From the NCBI GenBank assembly GCA_030549495.1, contig JAUIRK010000923.1, positions 124,001 through 188,000 on the forward strand: a stretch of 64,000 nucleotides of DNA, given 5' to 3'. The translations under genes were made by a program, and so were the position numbers. Of the stretch, positions 30,957 through 44,100 are shown in pieces. The number at the start of each line of letters is the position of its first letter. Positions within the stretch are counted from its first letter, which is position 1. The notes beneath the pieces are model-generated. The model had not been told where the DNA came from. It ran no database searches and saw only the letters and a program-made list of their open reading frames with translations. The stretch is from Nectonema munidae (lineage: Eukaryota; Nematomorpha; Nectonematoida; Nectonematidae).

Positions 30957-33116
30957 TACGCTAGAATTTTATTCCCAATACAACATAACAAATTTTGACT
31001 TCCAACTTTCAGTTTTTTCAATCTTTTTTTTAGTTTTATACGATTTTAACAATCTTTTCATTAAAAATCATAAAACATATGGAGTAATTAGGGGCATTTT
31101 GTACATATAAAAGTTTTTTCTGCCCCCTTAGCCACACTACTATGAAAAATATAAAATATGATAAAAAAATTTTTTTATGAAAAAACAGTATGATTATAAA
31201 TACATGTTACAAATCCCATCTTTAGCTATTATCATATACACACAATTAGACATAATGTCTTCTCACATTATTCCCCCTCCCCAGGGCTGTAGCCAGAAAT
31301 TGGAAGTTGGGGGGGGCCTGAATATTTTGATTTAAAATTGGGCAATTTAATACTTTTAAAAATAAGTAATGAATAAATAAAACAATTATTTATAGAAAAA
31401 AACTTATCTCATTTTGGAAAAACACCATGCTCTCTAAAAAAAGTTGAATTCTTATGGTTTTGTTAGAAAAATTCTTGACCAATATCAATATTTTTGTATA
31501 TGAATCTAAATATGACAGCAGAATCAAGTTTTTTCTCTCGTGCATCATAGAAGTTAAATTTTTAAAAAATATATCATAAGTATTTTAAAGTAACTGTACA
31601 CAAGTGTTAATAGGAATTAAAATTTTAAGGACCTTGAACAAGAGATTCAAAACAAATATGAACTGTTTTCACCTCAAAATATTGTGGATGCACCAACTTT
31701 AAATATATTTTAAAATAGATTAGACTTCCATTGGAGTAATCTCAAGTTTTTACACTTGTCATATTTCGTCCTTATGAAAACTCAAATATCTCATTATTTA
31801 AAGTTATTATTTTTAGATGCAATTTTCATAGGTTTGAACAACCTTCTTTTTGCTTAATAAAATATGTTGTTATTCTGTATTAGCATCGAGGGACATTGAG
31901 CTTCGATACTGATTTCGTGATTATTATCGGATAAAGAACATTCTTCAAAAAGATATAAAAGATTTTCGTAGTTTTTGACAATAGAGTTGATTGAATCAAA
32001 AGGTCCTGTCCATCTTTGATCCATAATCCTTTGAATCTTGGTTGAAAAAAGACGGCATTGCTATCTATATTTATATGTGTTCCTTTTTTTGCAAACTGCT
32101 GTCAAATTGACCGCAATGTCGTTTTAATAAAATTATTTTTCCGACGTTTTAGTGTTAATCCTTTTTTTTAAAAAAAAAAGACAAAATAGAAAGAAGTGAG
32201 GACTGGAATTAAAAAAAATAAAATGGAATTGAAAAAAGGCAGAATAGAGTTAAGTGGTATACAATCTTATGCAAAGGTATATATATATAAATATGGCGCA
32301 ATTGGAATACAAAAAAAATTAAATGTTATTCAATTGACATCTTTCAAGGCTTCCACACCATCTCTAAGCGCTAGCTAAAGCGAGCAAAAATATAAGAGTT
32401 AACTATAAAAAATTGCATCATAACATATGATAAAACGGAAAAAATTCAAAAAAACGCCTTGAACAAGAAGATTCTTTTAAAAAATGGAAGATAACTTTTA
32501 ACAGAAACTGTAAAACTTTAGATAGAGTAGAAAAATGAAAATGAGGATTCTGATAGCGTTACTTACACTTCCTTATTATAAAGTAAATTTCACAATATGA
32601 TGTCTACCAAATTTCATTTCTTCATCAATAAAACTTTTTGATTGACAAGTAGTGATTGTAAACTAGTCTTAATTTTTTTTAAATCCAAACGACTAAACAA
32701 TAGATATACAAAATGGAAAAATAAGGAATAATACATTCTTTACTCAGTTCGATACCTCCAATTATTTTGTTGTAAAATTTTATCATGATTGTAGACATGA
32801 TATGTGAGTATTTGTTTAGTTTGATGCCCTTTTACCAAAGCATAATAAACTCATTCCATTGCACTAAAAAATTACTAAAGCTTTCATCAAACGGGTTGTA
32901 GAGAACTCTACTTAAGTCCAAATCCAAAATTTTTCGATATTTTTTTTAAAACTTCAAAAAATGAAAACAGAAAAAAATTATACACATCAATTGAATCTCT
33001 TAGTTCTATACGAATCTTTGCTCGTTCTCTTGATGTACACGATGGAAGCTTCCAGCGAGGATCTAGCTGTAGCGACAAGATGTCAGGTTTCAGTGTTACA
33101 AACAGCAAGTTGCCTT

Positions 33117-33425
33117 AAAATATCTGCAAGAGTCAATCAAATGTGCGGTTTAGGTCTAATATCTACACAACAATTTTTGGAATATAAAAAAAATATCTGT
33201 TTTTATACAAAATTGACAATACTGGTTTCATTTTTGGACTCAGTTTTCGCATTTTGGTTTTTGAAAATATCTGAAAGTTTCAATCAAAGTGGGGTTTATG
33301 TCTAAAAGTGTCTTCAAAATTTTAAATAAAATATGTTTTTATACCAAATTGACTATGATTATTTTATTTCTGTACACCATTTTGGCTAATAGGGTTAAAA
33401 ATATCTGAAAGTGTGTCAATTGAAT
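33117..33425. repeat. Tandem repeat, unit about 135-150 bp
   Basis: The word AAAATATCTGMAAGWGTCAAT recurs near 33117, 33265 and 33398, each followed in the first two by a GTGSGGTTTAGGTCTA-like stretch and a TTTTATACAAAATTGAC-like stretch. Units are diverged. Confidence 0.55.
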
Positions 33426-34349
33426 TAGTGATGAATGCATAAGAATCTTTCCAAAAAAATCATTTCTGTAAAAAATTTTAGAAAATATTATTTTTTTAAT
33501 ATATTTTGGCTTATGATACTTTAATTTATTTAAAAAAAAGAAAAACAAAATGCATTATAAAATCTTTTGAAGATTAGCATGAGAGAAGGAAGCAACCTGA
33601 AAACAAATTGAAAAGAGAATGTGTGATCAAAAGTTGTATGAATCTTGAATAAATGGAAGATCTATCAGTTTTAAATGAAATATGAAGTGGTGTAATGATC
33701 TAATATCGGGTGCTTGAAAAAAGATTTTGACCGTGGAAAAGAAGTTCCTCTTTTGCAAATGAATAATCTTCAAACCTATAGCTTATAAGCTAAGACTACA
33801 ATTATTATCTTTTCACTAAGGTGGGTAGGAAATTTGAAAGGTCAGAATTATCAAAAGTGTCACAGATGCCAAATATTTAAATTATATTTGTCCATCTTTT
33901 TCTTTTTATGTGAAAAAGAGAGTCTTTCAGATGAAGAATGTGGCTAAACTTTTTGTAATTGAACAATGAACTAATACTGATAAAAACATAAGATCATGAA
34001 GAAGATTCTTTAATCAGAATGAATTGAAAACGGGTAAAATCTGCTCAAAATAAATCCTTCAAAAAGTTTTTTCAAACACAGATTGCAGAAAATAAATTTC
34101 TGATAAAAGAGTTACAAGAAAGGATCATCACAGAATGAATATCAAAATTACATGATGTATAAAGTATAGAAATTTGTAGCCAAGATGATCGAGGTCCTAT
34201 TGAGATGCCTAATTTACTGACGAATGAAATATTTTGAGTGAATTAAACACGAAAAGTTGGTTTAAATTAAGAAAGTAATAGGCAGAGAAATACTGCAAAT
34301 AGAATTTATTTTAAAGTTTATATATTTACCAGTGATTGACAGGTTGAAT

Positions 34350-34745
34350 CGATTTTTTTGACACATTTAATTGATTTTCATAAAAAATAAGCATCTACAT
34401 TAAATTTGGCATACTTGAAAATGGTATATATGTGTAAAAAACTTTTTATAAATAATTTAATAAAAATTATAATTTTGATATGAGCTGTTATATATAAATC
34501 AATTTTTTAACAGGTATGATTGACTCTCATAAAAAAATCAATATCACTACTGAATTCAGCATACTTCAAAATGGATATAATGTGTAAAAATTTTACATAA
34601 ATATTTAAATAAAAAATTCTTTTTTGAGTTGAGCTCTCAAATATAAATCAATTTTTTGGCAGGTGTGATTGATTTTGATAAAAAAAAAGGTCACATCACT
34701 GAATTCAGAACAGTTGAAATTAAGCAGTCTGATGAGGGCTGAAGA
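34350..34745. repeat. Tandem repeat, unit about 150 bp, 2.7 copies
   Basis: A GATTTTCATAAAAAAT-like word recurs at about 34373, 34522 and 34672 (spacing 149 and 150), each followed by CTGAATTCAGCATACTT-like sequence and preceded by ATATAAATCAATTTTTT. Copies are moderately diverged. Confidence 0.7.
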
Positions 34746-35157
34746 TGAAATAGGCAATTTCCAAAGATTTTGTTCTTCTTCCATTGAAACATTTTTGGTA
34801 CAGATAAAATCTACAATCTCGGTGATCCTTATGTCACAAGTCAACTTTTGGAGTATATTGCTGTGAATAAATGAGCCACTATGGAATATCCTAGTATACT
34901 TGGCCCAAATTTTTACGGTATACCACTTTTCATCAAAGCATGAGAGTATAAAATACTTCTCTATCTATGAGAGAAATATTTTTTAGAATTTTGAAATATG
35001 AAAGAAAAGGACATATGCGAATGATAAAAATTTCTGTCATGTCTGAACTTGAATAACAAAATACGCGCTATTTAATATCTATTGACAAAATTAACTAACT
35101 AAAATCTTATGAAGAGCAGTACGAAAATCACAAGCTATGTCTAAATGTAATCTAAAT

Positions 35158-35163
35158 TTTATT
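35158..35163 (-). promoter_or_regulatory. Candidate poly(A) signal of the laminin gene
   Basis: AATAAA on the minus strand, about 160 nt past the laminin stop codon. It is the nearest canonical signal I see downstream; other A-rich stretches nearby leave room for alternatives. Confidence 0.45.
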
Positions 35164-35324
35164 TAAAATAAAAGCAAAATAAAAAAAATTGGAGCTTAAA
35201 AATTTAACAAAATCGGAGTAAAATGAGAGAAGATGATGATGATATTGCAACAGAATATTTAAAAAAAGGTATAAAAAAAATACAAAAATAGGTGTAAAAT
35301 TTAGACGAATAATTATTATTTTCA

Positions 35325-38137
35325 TCACGGCTCTAACTTTAAGAGTTTGAAGCAGCCTTGAGGAAGAGATTCTTTGATGGTGCGAATATTTTCAACAGAT
35401 TCTTCAAGTTCTTCCAATTCTTCCTTGTAATGAGTACTGATCCCTTTTCGCTTCTCTATCTCTGCTTCGATATTTTGGATTCGGTCGTCTAGATTAGCGT
35501 TTGCGACATCTTCTTCAGCTTTGTTCAACTCAGCTTCCAATAAATTCAACTGTTCCTCATCTACAACGCCAAGATTTTGTAATTGATCGTGAATATCTGA
35601 CAGAATGTCCAACGTCTGCTTGATCTTGTGAAGATTCTTGCTGCCTTCGTGCTGAGATTGTTCCGCCAAGCTGAGCGCCTCTTTTGCTTCATTGTGGTTT
35701 TTGGATGCATTCTGCATCACATCCTTCATTTCACCTTCTCTAAGAGTCATGCCATTAGCTAAATCTCCTGCTTGCACGCGCAACTCCTCGGACTTGAGTA
35801 CGACTTTATCAATATCCGCTTCGATACTTTCCACTTGCAGAGAAATCATTTGCATAATGTCACGTGCTTCAAGCGCTAAATCACGTGCAGCAGTCACTTC
35901 ACCTTGTGTAGATATCAAAGCTCGTTCTGTTTCTACACGCCGGTGCTCACTCTTGTCTAGGATGGCTTTAATGCCTGTAACTTGGTTGAGAGCGTGTTTC
36001 GCTGAACTCAGATGCTTATTCACTTGGGTGTCAAAGTCTTTCAGGGTTTGTAGGGTGTGTCGAGCATCAGATATGATGGAATCTGCTTCTCTAATCGCAT
36101 CTTCAGCAATCATTTTAGAAGCATCTACATCCGCCAGCATTTCATCGGTTATCTGTTGCTCTCTTTTCGCAGATGCCAACAAACTGTACAAAGTATCCGC
36201 CTTGATAGAAGCCTTCTCAACTAAACTCTCCTGCGACTTAAGAAGAGATTCAATTTTGGGAACGAGTGTTTCTGTTTGATTGGTCAGTTGTTTAGACTGC
36301 TCAACCAGAGCATTCACATTAACCTTTTCTACATGAAGGTCTTTTGCTTGTTGATACGTCTGCAAAACATTTTCATATGTCAAGTGTGCTTCATTGTAAC
36401 TTTGGCGTGCCAGTGCTTTGGTTTCATTGAAAAGATTCAGAGTTTGTTTGAACTTTGCAGAAATCTCCTTAATCTCATCGGAAAGAGCGCTCTGTCCTCG
36501 CAATGCTTGCATCACAATCGTTTCCGCTTGCTGAGAAGTCTGAAGGGTTTCTTCACCAATCTTTTCAATCTCTAAAGCTTCATTCTTCAACGAATCAATT
36601 TTTCTTCTGCTTTCCTTCGAAAGCTCCGACATGATTGAGGATTGGGATCCGTGCTCGATAGATGCATTTGCGGCGGCATAAAACAACTGCAAGGCTTCTT
36701 CTTCGAAGAAAATGTTAGACTGATTCAGAATCAATTCCAAGTCATTTAGTATGACATCAATGTCTGCGTTTTTTGAATCAGCTTGAAAAGACTTTGGATG
36801 AAGAGATTGGAAGAGAATGTTGAATGTATCATTAGCTTCTTTTATATCAACTGAAATATTATGATTAGTGGCGATAGCATCTTGAATTTTTGATTTCAAT
36901 TCCAAAATCTGGCGAACAACTTCTGCCTTCACAAAGTCGCTATTGATTGCTTTCGCGTGCATACTCTCTAATTCTTTCTGCGTTGCTTTGAGAGTTCGAT
37001 CAAAATCTTCATTGGAGTCAACATTCGAATTGGGTCGACTTCTGACTTCAACCAAAATTTCTTTAAGTTGGGCCAACTGAGATCTATGATTATTCACACG
37101 ATTCTGAATGAGGGAATAACATGGCTCGCAATCCAAACAACCGGCTCTATGATTGAACTTATTTTCTTCACAGTGATCACATCTTCTTCCAACAACTCCA
37201 GCTTTACATGGACACATTCCAGATGCAGAGCATTGAGCAGAAGTAGAACCGTATGCATCACAATCGCACGCTTTGCAGCCTGAAGAACTGAAACCATAGT
37301 GCAAAATGAAGCATTGATCACACTTAACCCCAGTCACGCCTGGTTTACAATAGCACTGCCCGGTTTGGTCATCACAACTCGCATTGTAGGAGCCGGTCAA
37401 GTCGCAGTTACACGATTGACAGCCAAGACCACTATCTAAGTTCCAAAATCCGGGCAAACAGGAGTCACATTTTCGGCCTTGGGCGTTAGCTTTGCAGGGG
37501 CATTGCCCGTAAGATTTATCACAAACTCCCGTATTCTGACCATTGGACATCAAAGTTCCAGGGATGTAGCATTCACAAGATTTGCATTGATCAGCTTTAT
37601 CTTCTGAAAGAGCATTCCCAAAGTAGCCAGTAGCGCACGTCTCGCAATAATCTCCAGCAGTGTTGTAGATGCACTTTAAGCACTTGCCAAACTCAGAGTC
37701 GCAGTATCCAATTGAGTTGGTATCTACGTTGCCGTTGCAATCACACTTGGTGCACGTTATGTTTGAAGTGCCGCTTTTACTTCCGCCATAGAATCCTTCC
37801 GCACACTCTTCACAAAGGGAGCCAGTATACCCAGAGGGACATTCTGTACAGAATGGGGATCCATCCGGGTTCAAGACACAACTGCCTCCTCCAGGACAGG
37901 GGCAAACTTTGCAGTCGTGAGGAGATCCAAGCAAAGCATTTCCATAAAATCCACGTGCGCAGTATTCGCATGACTCCCCTATCGTATTATCTTCGCAAAT
38001 GCACTCCCCAGATTCGGGATGACAATTTGAGCTATGATTGTTGCATTGACAGGGTATACACTTTGTAGTTTTGCCAGCATAAGCCCTCGCTCTTCGATAG
38101 CCAGAAGCACAAGACTCACAAAACTGACCAACATAAC
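35325..38137 (-). CDS. LanB2: Laminin gamma exon 9: LE array, coiled coil and C-terminus
   Basis: A single 2,813-nt terminal exon from acceptor CATTTAAG to the stop at 35325. It holds the resumed half-module ([13 protein letters not shown]), six complete LE modules, the coiled coil (about residues 1030-1615) and the C-terminal [10 protein letters not shown]. In the third complete module the sequence NVDTNSI lies where vertebrate gamma-1 has the nidogen-binding NIDPNAV, at about residues 825-831. Vertebrate genes cut this region into many exons, so introns have been lost or never gained here. Confidence 0.97.
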
Positions 38138-41100
38138 CTTAAATGAAAAGAGTTTCATAGAAAATTTGCATGCTAAAGAAGAAAAAGAAAAACAAACCTT
38201 GTGGGCAATCACAGAATTCAACCCAGCTTGCAGTTCTCTTATCACTATCTCGAAAAGCGCCAAGCGTTGCGCCTTGCAAAACAACATCACTGAGATAGCC
38301 AAGAGAATTTACTTTGTTTTCGTAGGTTGCACGAATGCGAAAATCAGTTATGTTGGAGAGGAGAGATTGAAATTCGAAGGTGGACAGATGTGGACTCCAA
38401 CCATAAGATGGATCTTCGTGTAGAACGTAGGAGAATTCTTGCACTTGACTAGAAGGAACGGTATTCTTTTGAGCGAAAATGGGCAAACTAATTGAAAAGT
38501 GGGGACTGGATATAACAACGTCATCTCTACTGGGATAAGCGCGATCCGAGTTCGTTCTCAGTGTGAACATCAATTTCCTGCCATAAGAGAATCGTTTGTC
38601 GCCAAGAAATTTTTCTGCAAAAGTAGGAACAGAGTATAAAGTGAAAAGTATAAAGTCAAGAAGAGATGGCATACCAGGAGCAACGAAGTAGATCGTTTCG
38701 CCAGTAACAGAAGCAGTTGAGAGTTCGGTTTTGTAAACCTCTTTTCTGAGATTCGTGACGTCATAGCCTGACTGAGATTGTGCCGTCCATCTATCTTGTC
38801 CAGACTTGAAGGAACTGGTAATGTAAGCCTGGACGTAGCGTGGAGAACTTGAACAGATTGAAGAATGGCCAAAACAAAAACACGTGTTACAACCTTTAGA
38901 ATTTTCTTCATCTAAAATAGGAAAAAAAACAAAAAATATTAAAATGAATAATAATAATAATATTTGGAAATCTGAATTCACTAAAATACCAAAAATTATA
39001 ATATTAAGTGCACCCTTCATCAAACTCGCCAAATAAAACGAAGGAAATCAAAATTAAGCAGATGCAAATAAAATAATAAATTGAATCAATTTTGTGAATA
39101 AATACAATTAGGATACAATTACATTTGATCCATTTCAGAATTGCAGATTCCAATGTTTAAAGAATATTTAAAAAATAGTGAATGATGAAGAGGATTTTGA
39201 AATTATTGAAGAAACAGGCAAAAATATCGAATAAGTTTTTGAAAGAATGATAGATTTATTATAGTTCCCTTAAATGCAATATATGATATTTGAATTTCAC
39301 TTGCAAATATGTTTTCCTACAAAAAAACTTACTCCATTTAGACACATACTAAATTTTACTTAGACTTAACAATGCGTGGTCTTTCTTTCAATTTTAGATG
39401 TTAAAATGTCCACAAATACATTTATATTTGATACAACTCCAACTTCCACAAATCACCTTCTACACCCAATAACCCAAATAAAACACATCAGTACAAACGG
39501 CATTGATCAAAACAAGACACACCCTCGCACAGCAAGGAGAAAACAAATAGTCAATGCTTCATGAATATCTTAACAAAAGGAACCATTACGCACGCACACG
39601 CGCAAATCCACTATGTCCACGGTGCGATCAGTAAACACAGCAGAAAGACGCATTCATTTGTGCTCTAACGCACAATAACGTGACGGAACTGCGAATTTAA
39701 ACGAAAAATCTTCCTGAAGTTTTAATGTTTTCAATAAAATCTCTGCATGTAGGACAAATTTTTGCAACGATGCTAAATCTCGAGTGATAACTTTTATAAA
39801 CAAATCATCATTTGGGCATTGATTATTGCTAAAAAAGATTTTTTAGTTTATTTCATAAAGTTTTTTTTACTGTTAACCACAATTTGTGCGACTATTAGTG
39901 TGACTTTTTTAATTTCGCTTTGGCTTCAGCCATTTTATTTTTTTACCCCATTGGTAGTTCGCGGTCATTCTAAATTTTGAGGTTATTCCAAAGTTTATTG
40001 TGCCTATAAATTCGTCCAATTTGAAATATTTTTTTCTACCATATATATAGAGTAGACCGTCTGTTATGTCGCACAATCGGCATAGTCGGACACCCTTTTC
40101 CCCCCCATGTAGTGCGACTTAACGAGGGTCTAAATCAATTTTTGATCTCTTTGATCGATGGTGTGTGGAAAAAATTTAATCGTTTGCTGAAATCGAAAAA
40201 TCTTGTAACATTTTTGTGCAAATTAAAATGTCATAACATTGTGTCTTTGCCGTTGTCCAACTTATTTTAAATTTTAAATATCCAAAAATCTAAAACAAGG
40301 AGTATGTATTTTCTTTATTTAGCCTTATTAAACACATGTTCATATTTGATTTAGTGATCCGCAAGGATTCAAACTACACACGCATATCACTAATTTGGCG
40401 TCACTAGGAACCCTGGGGCTGGATTAGCCATTTATTAAGTAAATACACAAACACTAAAATTTAAAAAGTTGCTTACTAATGAAAAAACAATTATCAGGAT
40501 CTGATGGTCGTCACGTTGGCAGCACATTTGGGTGAGTATGCGTTGAAGGGGGTCAGCCGATGTTAAAAGCCTTACATTTTTAATTGATGAGATCTCAATT
40601 ATACTCGCATAAATGTGATGATCAACAGTATAAGATTAGTGGTCGGTGAGAGATTGAAGGATAATGAGTGAAGGTAAGAGTACCTAAGTTGAAGAATCCT
40701 GGCTTGCACTTAGAGCAGGACTGACCTTCAACATTTTCTTTGCACTTGCACTGTCCGGTGAGGAGATGGCAGGTAGAGTTGGCGCTAACACTGCCTCTCT
40801 CGTCACACGCGCACTTCTTGCAGCCATACTCGGAAAAGGAGTAGTGATTTGGGGCACACACATCGCACTTGTCTCCAGCAACCCCCGGTTTGCAGTGACA
40901 CTTTCCCAGCGCATCGCATTGCGCCAGTAGCGAGCCTGAAGCAAAAAAGACAATGGTGGGTAAAGCATGCTCATGGAATGCGAGAAGAGACGTTTCGGAC
41001 TTGATCAGCAACCAGTAGATTTTAGGCTTCTGGAAGCCAATATTAGCGAATTAATTTTTTCCGATCATATTATGATATTCTTAGCTTTTACAAGTTGTCT

Positions 41101-44100
41101 ATTTTTCAATGTGAATAAAACATAATAATAGAATATATATATATAAGATACTTTCACTTAGCAATGGTTAAAAAAAAATCCCAAATATAAATTTGCATAA
41201 ACTTAGATGAAAGTTAATTCTTAAACTTAAAGTAAATAAAGTAATAATAAGTATAAACTTAGAGAAAATAAATTTCTCGCCAAAATTTCTCACTAAAAAA
41301 TTTCTCACAAAAAAGGTAATTTTTTTAGTAATAAAGGCCATTTTAATTAATAAGCTATTACAAGTTATACCCGGTAACTTACATATGAGAATGGTTGAAA
41401 ATGACAGAATTTTAGATGATCTAAAATGACATTTTACGAAGTCAATCACCTATCTTGAGGACAAAGAAAAAATACTATCATTAAAACTCTTTATGTTTCC
41501 TCGTCACTGAAGAGCTAATCGAAATAACCAGGTTTTTAAGTATCGCAAAGCTAAAAAAATCCTTCAAAATCTAAAACTCCAATGTAGTAAATAAAGGAAG
41601 AAAACATAATTTGTTTCTCCTATATATGAACAATCTTTTAAGGAAAAAATTGCTAAGATACGTTATAAAAGGGAGAGATACAAAGTCCTAATGCACTATG
41701 AAAAATTCCTGAGTGTGTAAAAAAATAAGAACAGAAAAAATGTTGTCTTGATAAGCGTCAGTTTTCCAGCCAATCAGATGGGAGATTTTAGGGCAGTTCA
41801 TTTTTTATCCAATCAGATCAAAGAGTTTACGTAATCCGTCCTTTTTTGAAAAAGAAGCATTATTGGACAAATGTTTAATAAATGTGGAATTAAAAAGATA
41901 TTTATAGTTAAAATATCCAAAATTATTCAAAAGGCCAAAATATAAACTTTTGAATTTTTACCTGTGATATGGCAGTTGCATGGGGAGCAGAAGTTGGGTG
42001 TGTGTCTATAGAAATTTTCACGACATCTCTCACAATGCGACCCGTCTGTGTTGCCTTGGCAGTCAAGGCAATGACCACCATGGCCTGTGATCCTGAAGAG
42101 ATCTTCATCAAAGAAACATCTTGAAGAAAGTTTGTTGCAATTACACGCTGTAAATAAATTTGAAGAGGCAATTAATAAAAATGAATCAAAGTTATTTATT
42201 ATATCTAAAAAAAACCTAATACTTTTCTTGAATTTGGAGAAAAATAGTAAATTTTTTAATTTTTATAAATTAGCAAAAAATATTTAATAATTTTAATTAT
42301 AAGGTAGATGATTAACCATATGTGATTTAAGGATTATAAAAATTTATGGACTTCTGCATTGGTTTTATGAATTCAGAAGAATTACGCTTGACTACAAAAG
42401 AAATTGCAAAAATGAAAAATAACATAATAATATAGCTAATATTTAAAAACCAAAAATCATTCAGTTAACTTCTTGAGGGCTAATATGGCATAACAGTTTC
42501 AAGAAAGGGGTCTCTGGACAACTAATCACTTTTACGAACTCACAACAATTATCAAAATTGCATGCTTTATGTATATAAAATTTGGTTGAAAAAGAAACCA
42601 AACGATTGGTCTGGAAAATTCTGGTTATAAAAGAGTTGAAAATTTATTTTCACTTATCTGGTGAACTAACAATCGTTCTTTTTCACCAAAAAAACTAATT
42701 TTTTTTATATTAATATTAAAAAAATAGATGTATATACAACATACATAGTGATAAAATGATTTGATGTTTTTCTCATTACGCTTATTTATATATTAGAAAA
42801 TTTTAGCAAAAATTTGAATTTGTTTAAGTAAGGTCGGCAAAGCTCTCCATATGTTTCTATATGGGCTACAGCTTAAAATAATTACGGCACAACACTGCTC
42901 TAAGACAACATATATTCAAGGTAGAAAAACCCCATAGAGAAGCATGCTACACTTTACATTCGATGGAGCTACATACTGTGTACGTATTTTTAGTCATTTG
43001 CTTTTATATACAATTTTTTTCAAAGTCGATAAAATAGAAAGATTCAATTAAATTAATAAAAGACTTAATTATAGAAAATGATACTCAAAAAGAAGAAAAA
43101 ATTGAAAATTTATCAAATCTGATTTCAACAAGTTCTTAAAAGTTGTGGACTCATACACACTGATTAAAAGTATAATCCAAACCAAATTTTATTTAAAAAA
43201 ATGAAGTTAAAGTCAATACTAGATCAGGTGTGTCAAACTCAAATCACTCGTGTTATTGACAGCGCTTAGGTCTGAATAATAACCAAAGTGTTCAAAAGAA
43301 GTTCAGGATCAGCAGTGCAAATCCGAGGGCGAGGGGGCGAAAAAGCCTTCGCCCACAATAATTTTCAATTTTCTGAATTATATATCTTTTTTATAGTATT
43401 TCTTAGACTTGTTGGTCTTTTGAGTAGATTTTCGATATTACGTTTCTTGTTTTAAGGTTAAGTCTTAGAATGAATATTTAAAATCTATCCTTTTTTCATT
43501 AAACGTCCACTTCTTTGTTAAAGTAATCCAAATTTGAGCAATATTTGATCAGAGGCAGTAATATAGCCACATTTGAAGAGCCCATGCATTTTTTATAGCA
43601 CATAACTATATACGAACTCTATAATTTAAAGCTTAAAATGTTTATCCCTATTAATTACTGTAACCAAGCCCTTCGATAGAGGGCAAGGGAGCTAGGCCCC
43701 CTGGTATTTATTTTGCCCATTTAAAACTCCTTCGAAAAATATAAATGTATACACTTTCTTATATTCTCGGCCCCATTAAAATCAGTTTGCCCCCCCCCCC
43801 CCCACATTACTTGAAGTGGACGACAGGGCTAATTTAAACAATCAAATCGTTAATTCTAGAAATCAAATATATAACATCTTTATCCTTAGATATCCGTTTT
43901 ATTTAATGTTTATTTTTTCAATCAAGATTTCTTAGAATGTTTTTACACTTTGCTTAAATTTTTTGTTAATAAAACTTGTACAAATAATTTCATTTTCATC
44001 TAATTTTTAGCGTATAACTTAGGAATTGGAATAGCTCATTTATATAAATCTAAAGTTTGTAGAATATTTCTTCCAAAAATTTTAAACCTTCGATTTCTAT

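Larger units (their letters stand above)
24836..35157. other. Intergenic stretch, repeat-rich
   Basis: Between the transglutaminase 5' exons and the laminin 3' end I found no exon with recognisable homology. The missing transglutaminase start exon should lie somewhere here. Contents: a small open frame at 25681-25833, a pogo-like end at 25876-25921, dispersed repeat copy 3 (26320-26590), two SINEs, a hAT-like MITE copy, a 132-bp hairpin, poly-C tracts (24940, 29780), a CAGGGCTGTAGCCAG transposon-end sequence at 31282, and two tandem arrays near 33.1 and 34.4 kb. Confidence 0.6.

Noticed and set aside
35692-36575. Long plus-strand frames opposite the laminin coiled coil
   Set aside because: They are antisense shadows of a long exon with biased codon use; the minus frame is clearly laminin.
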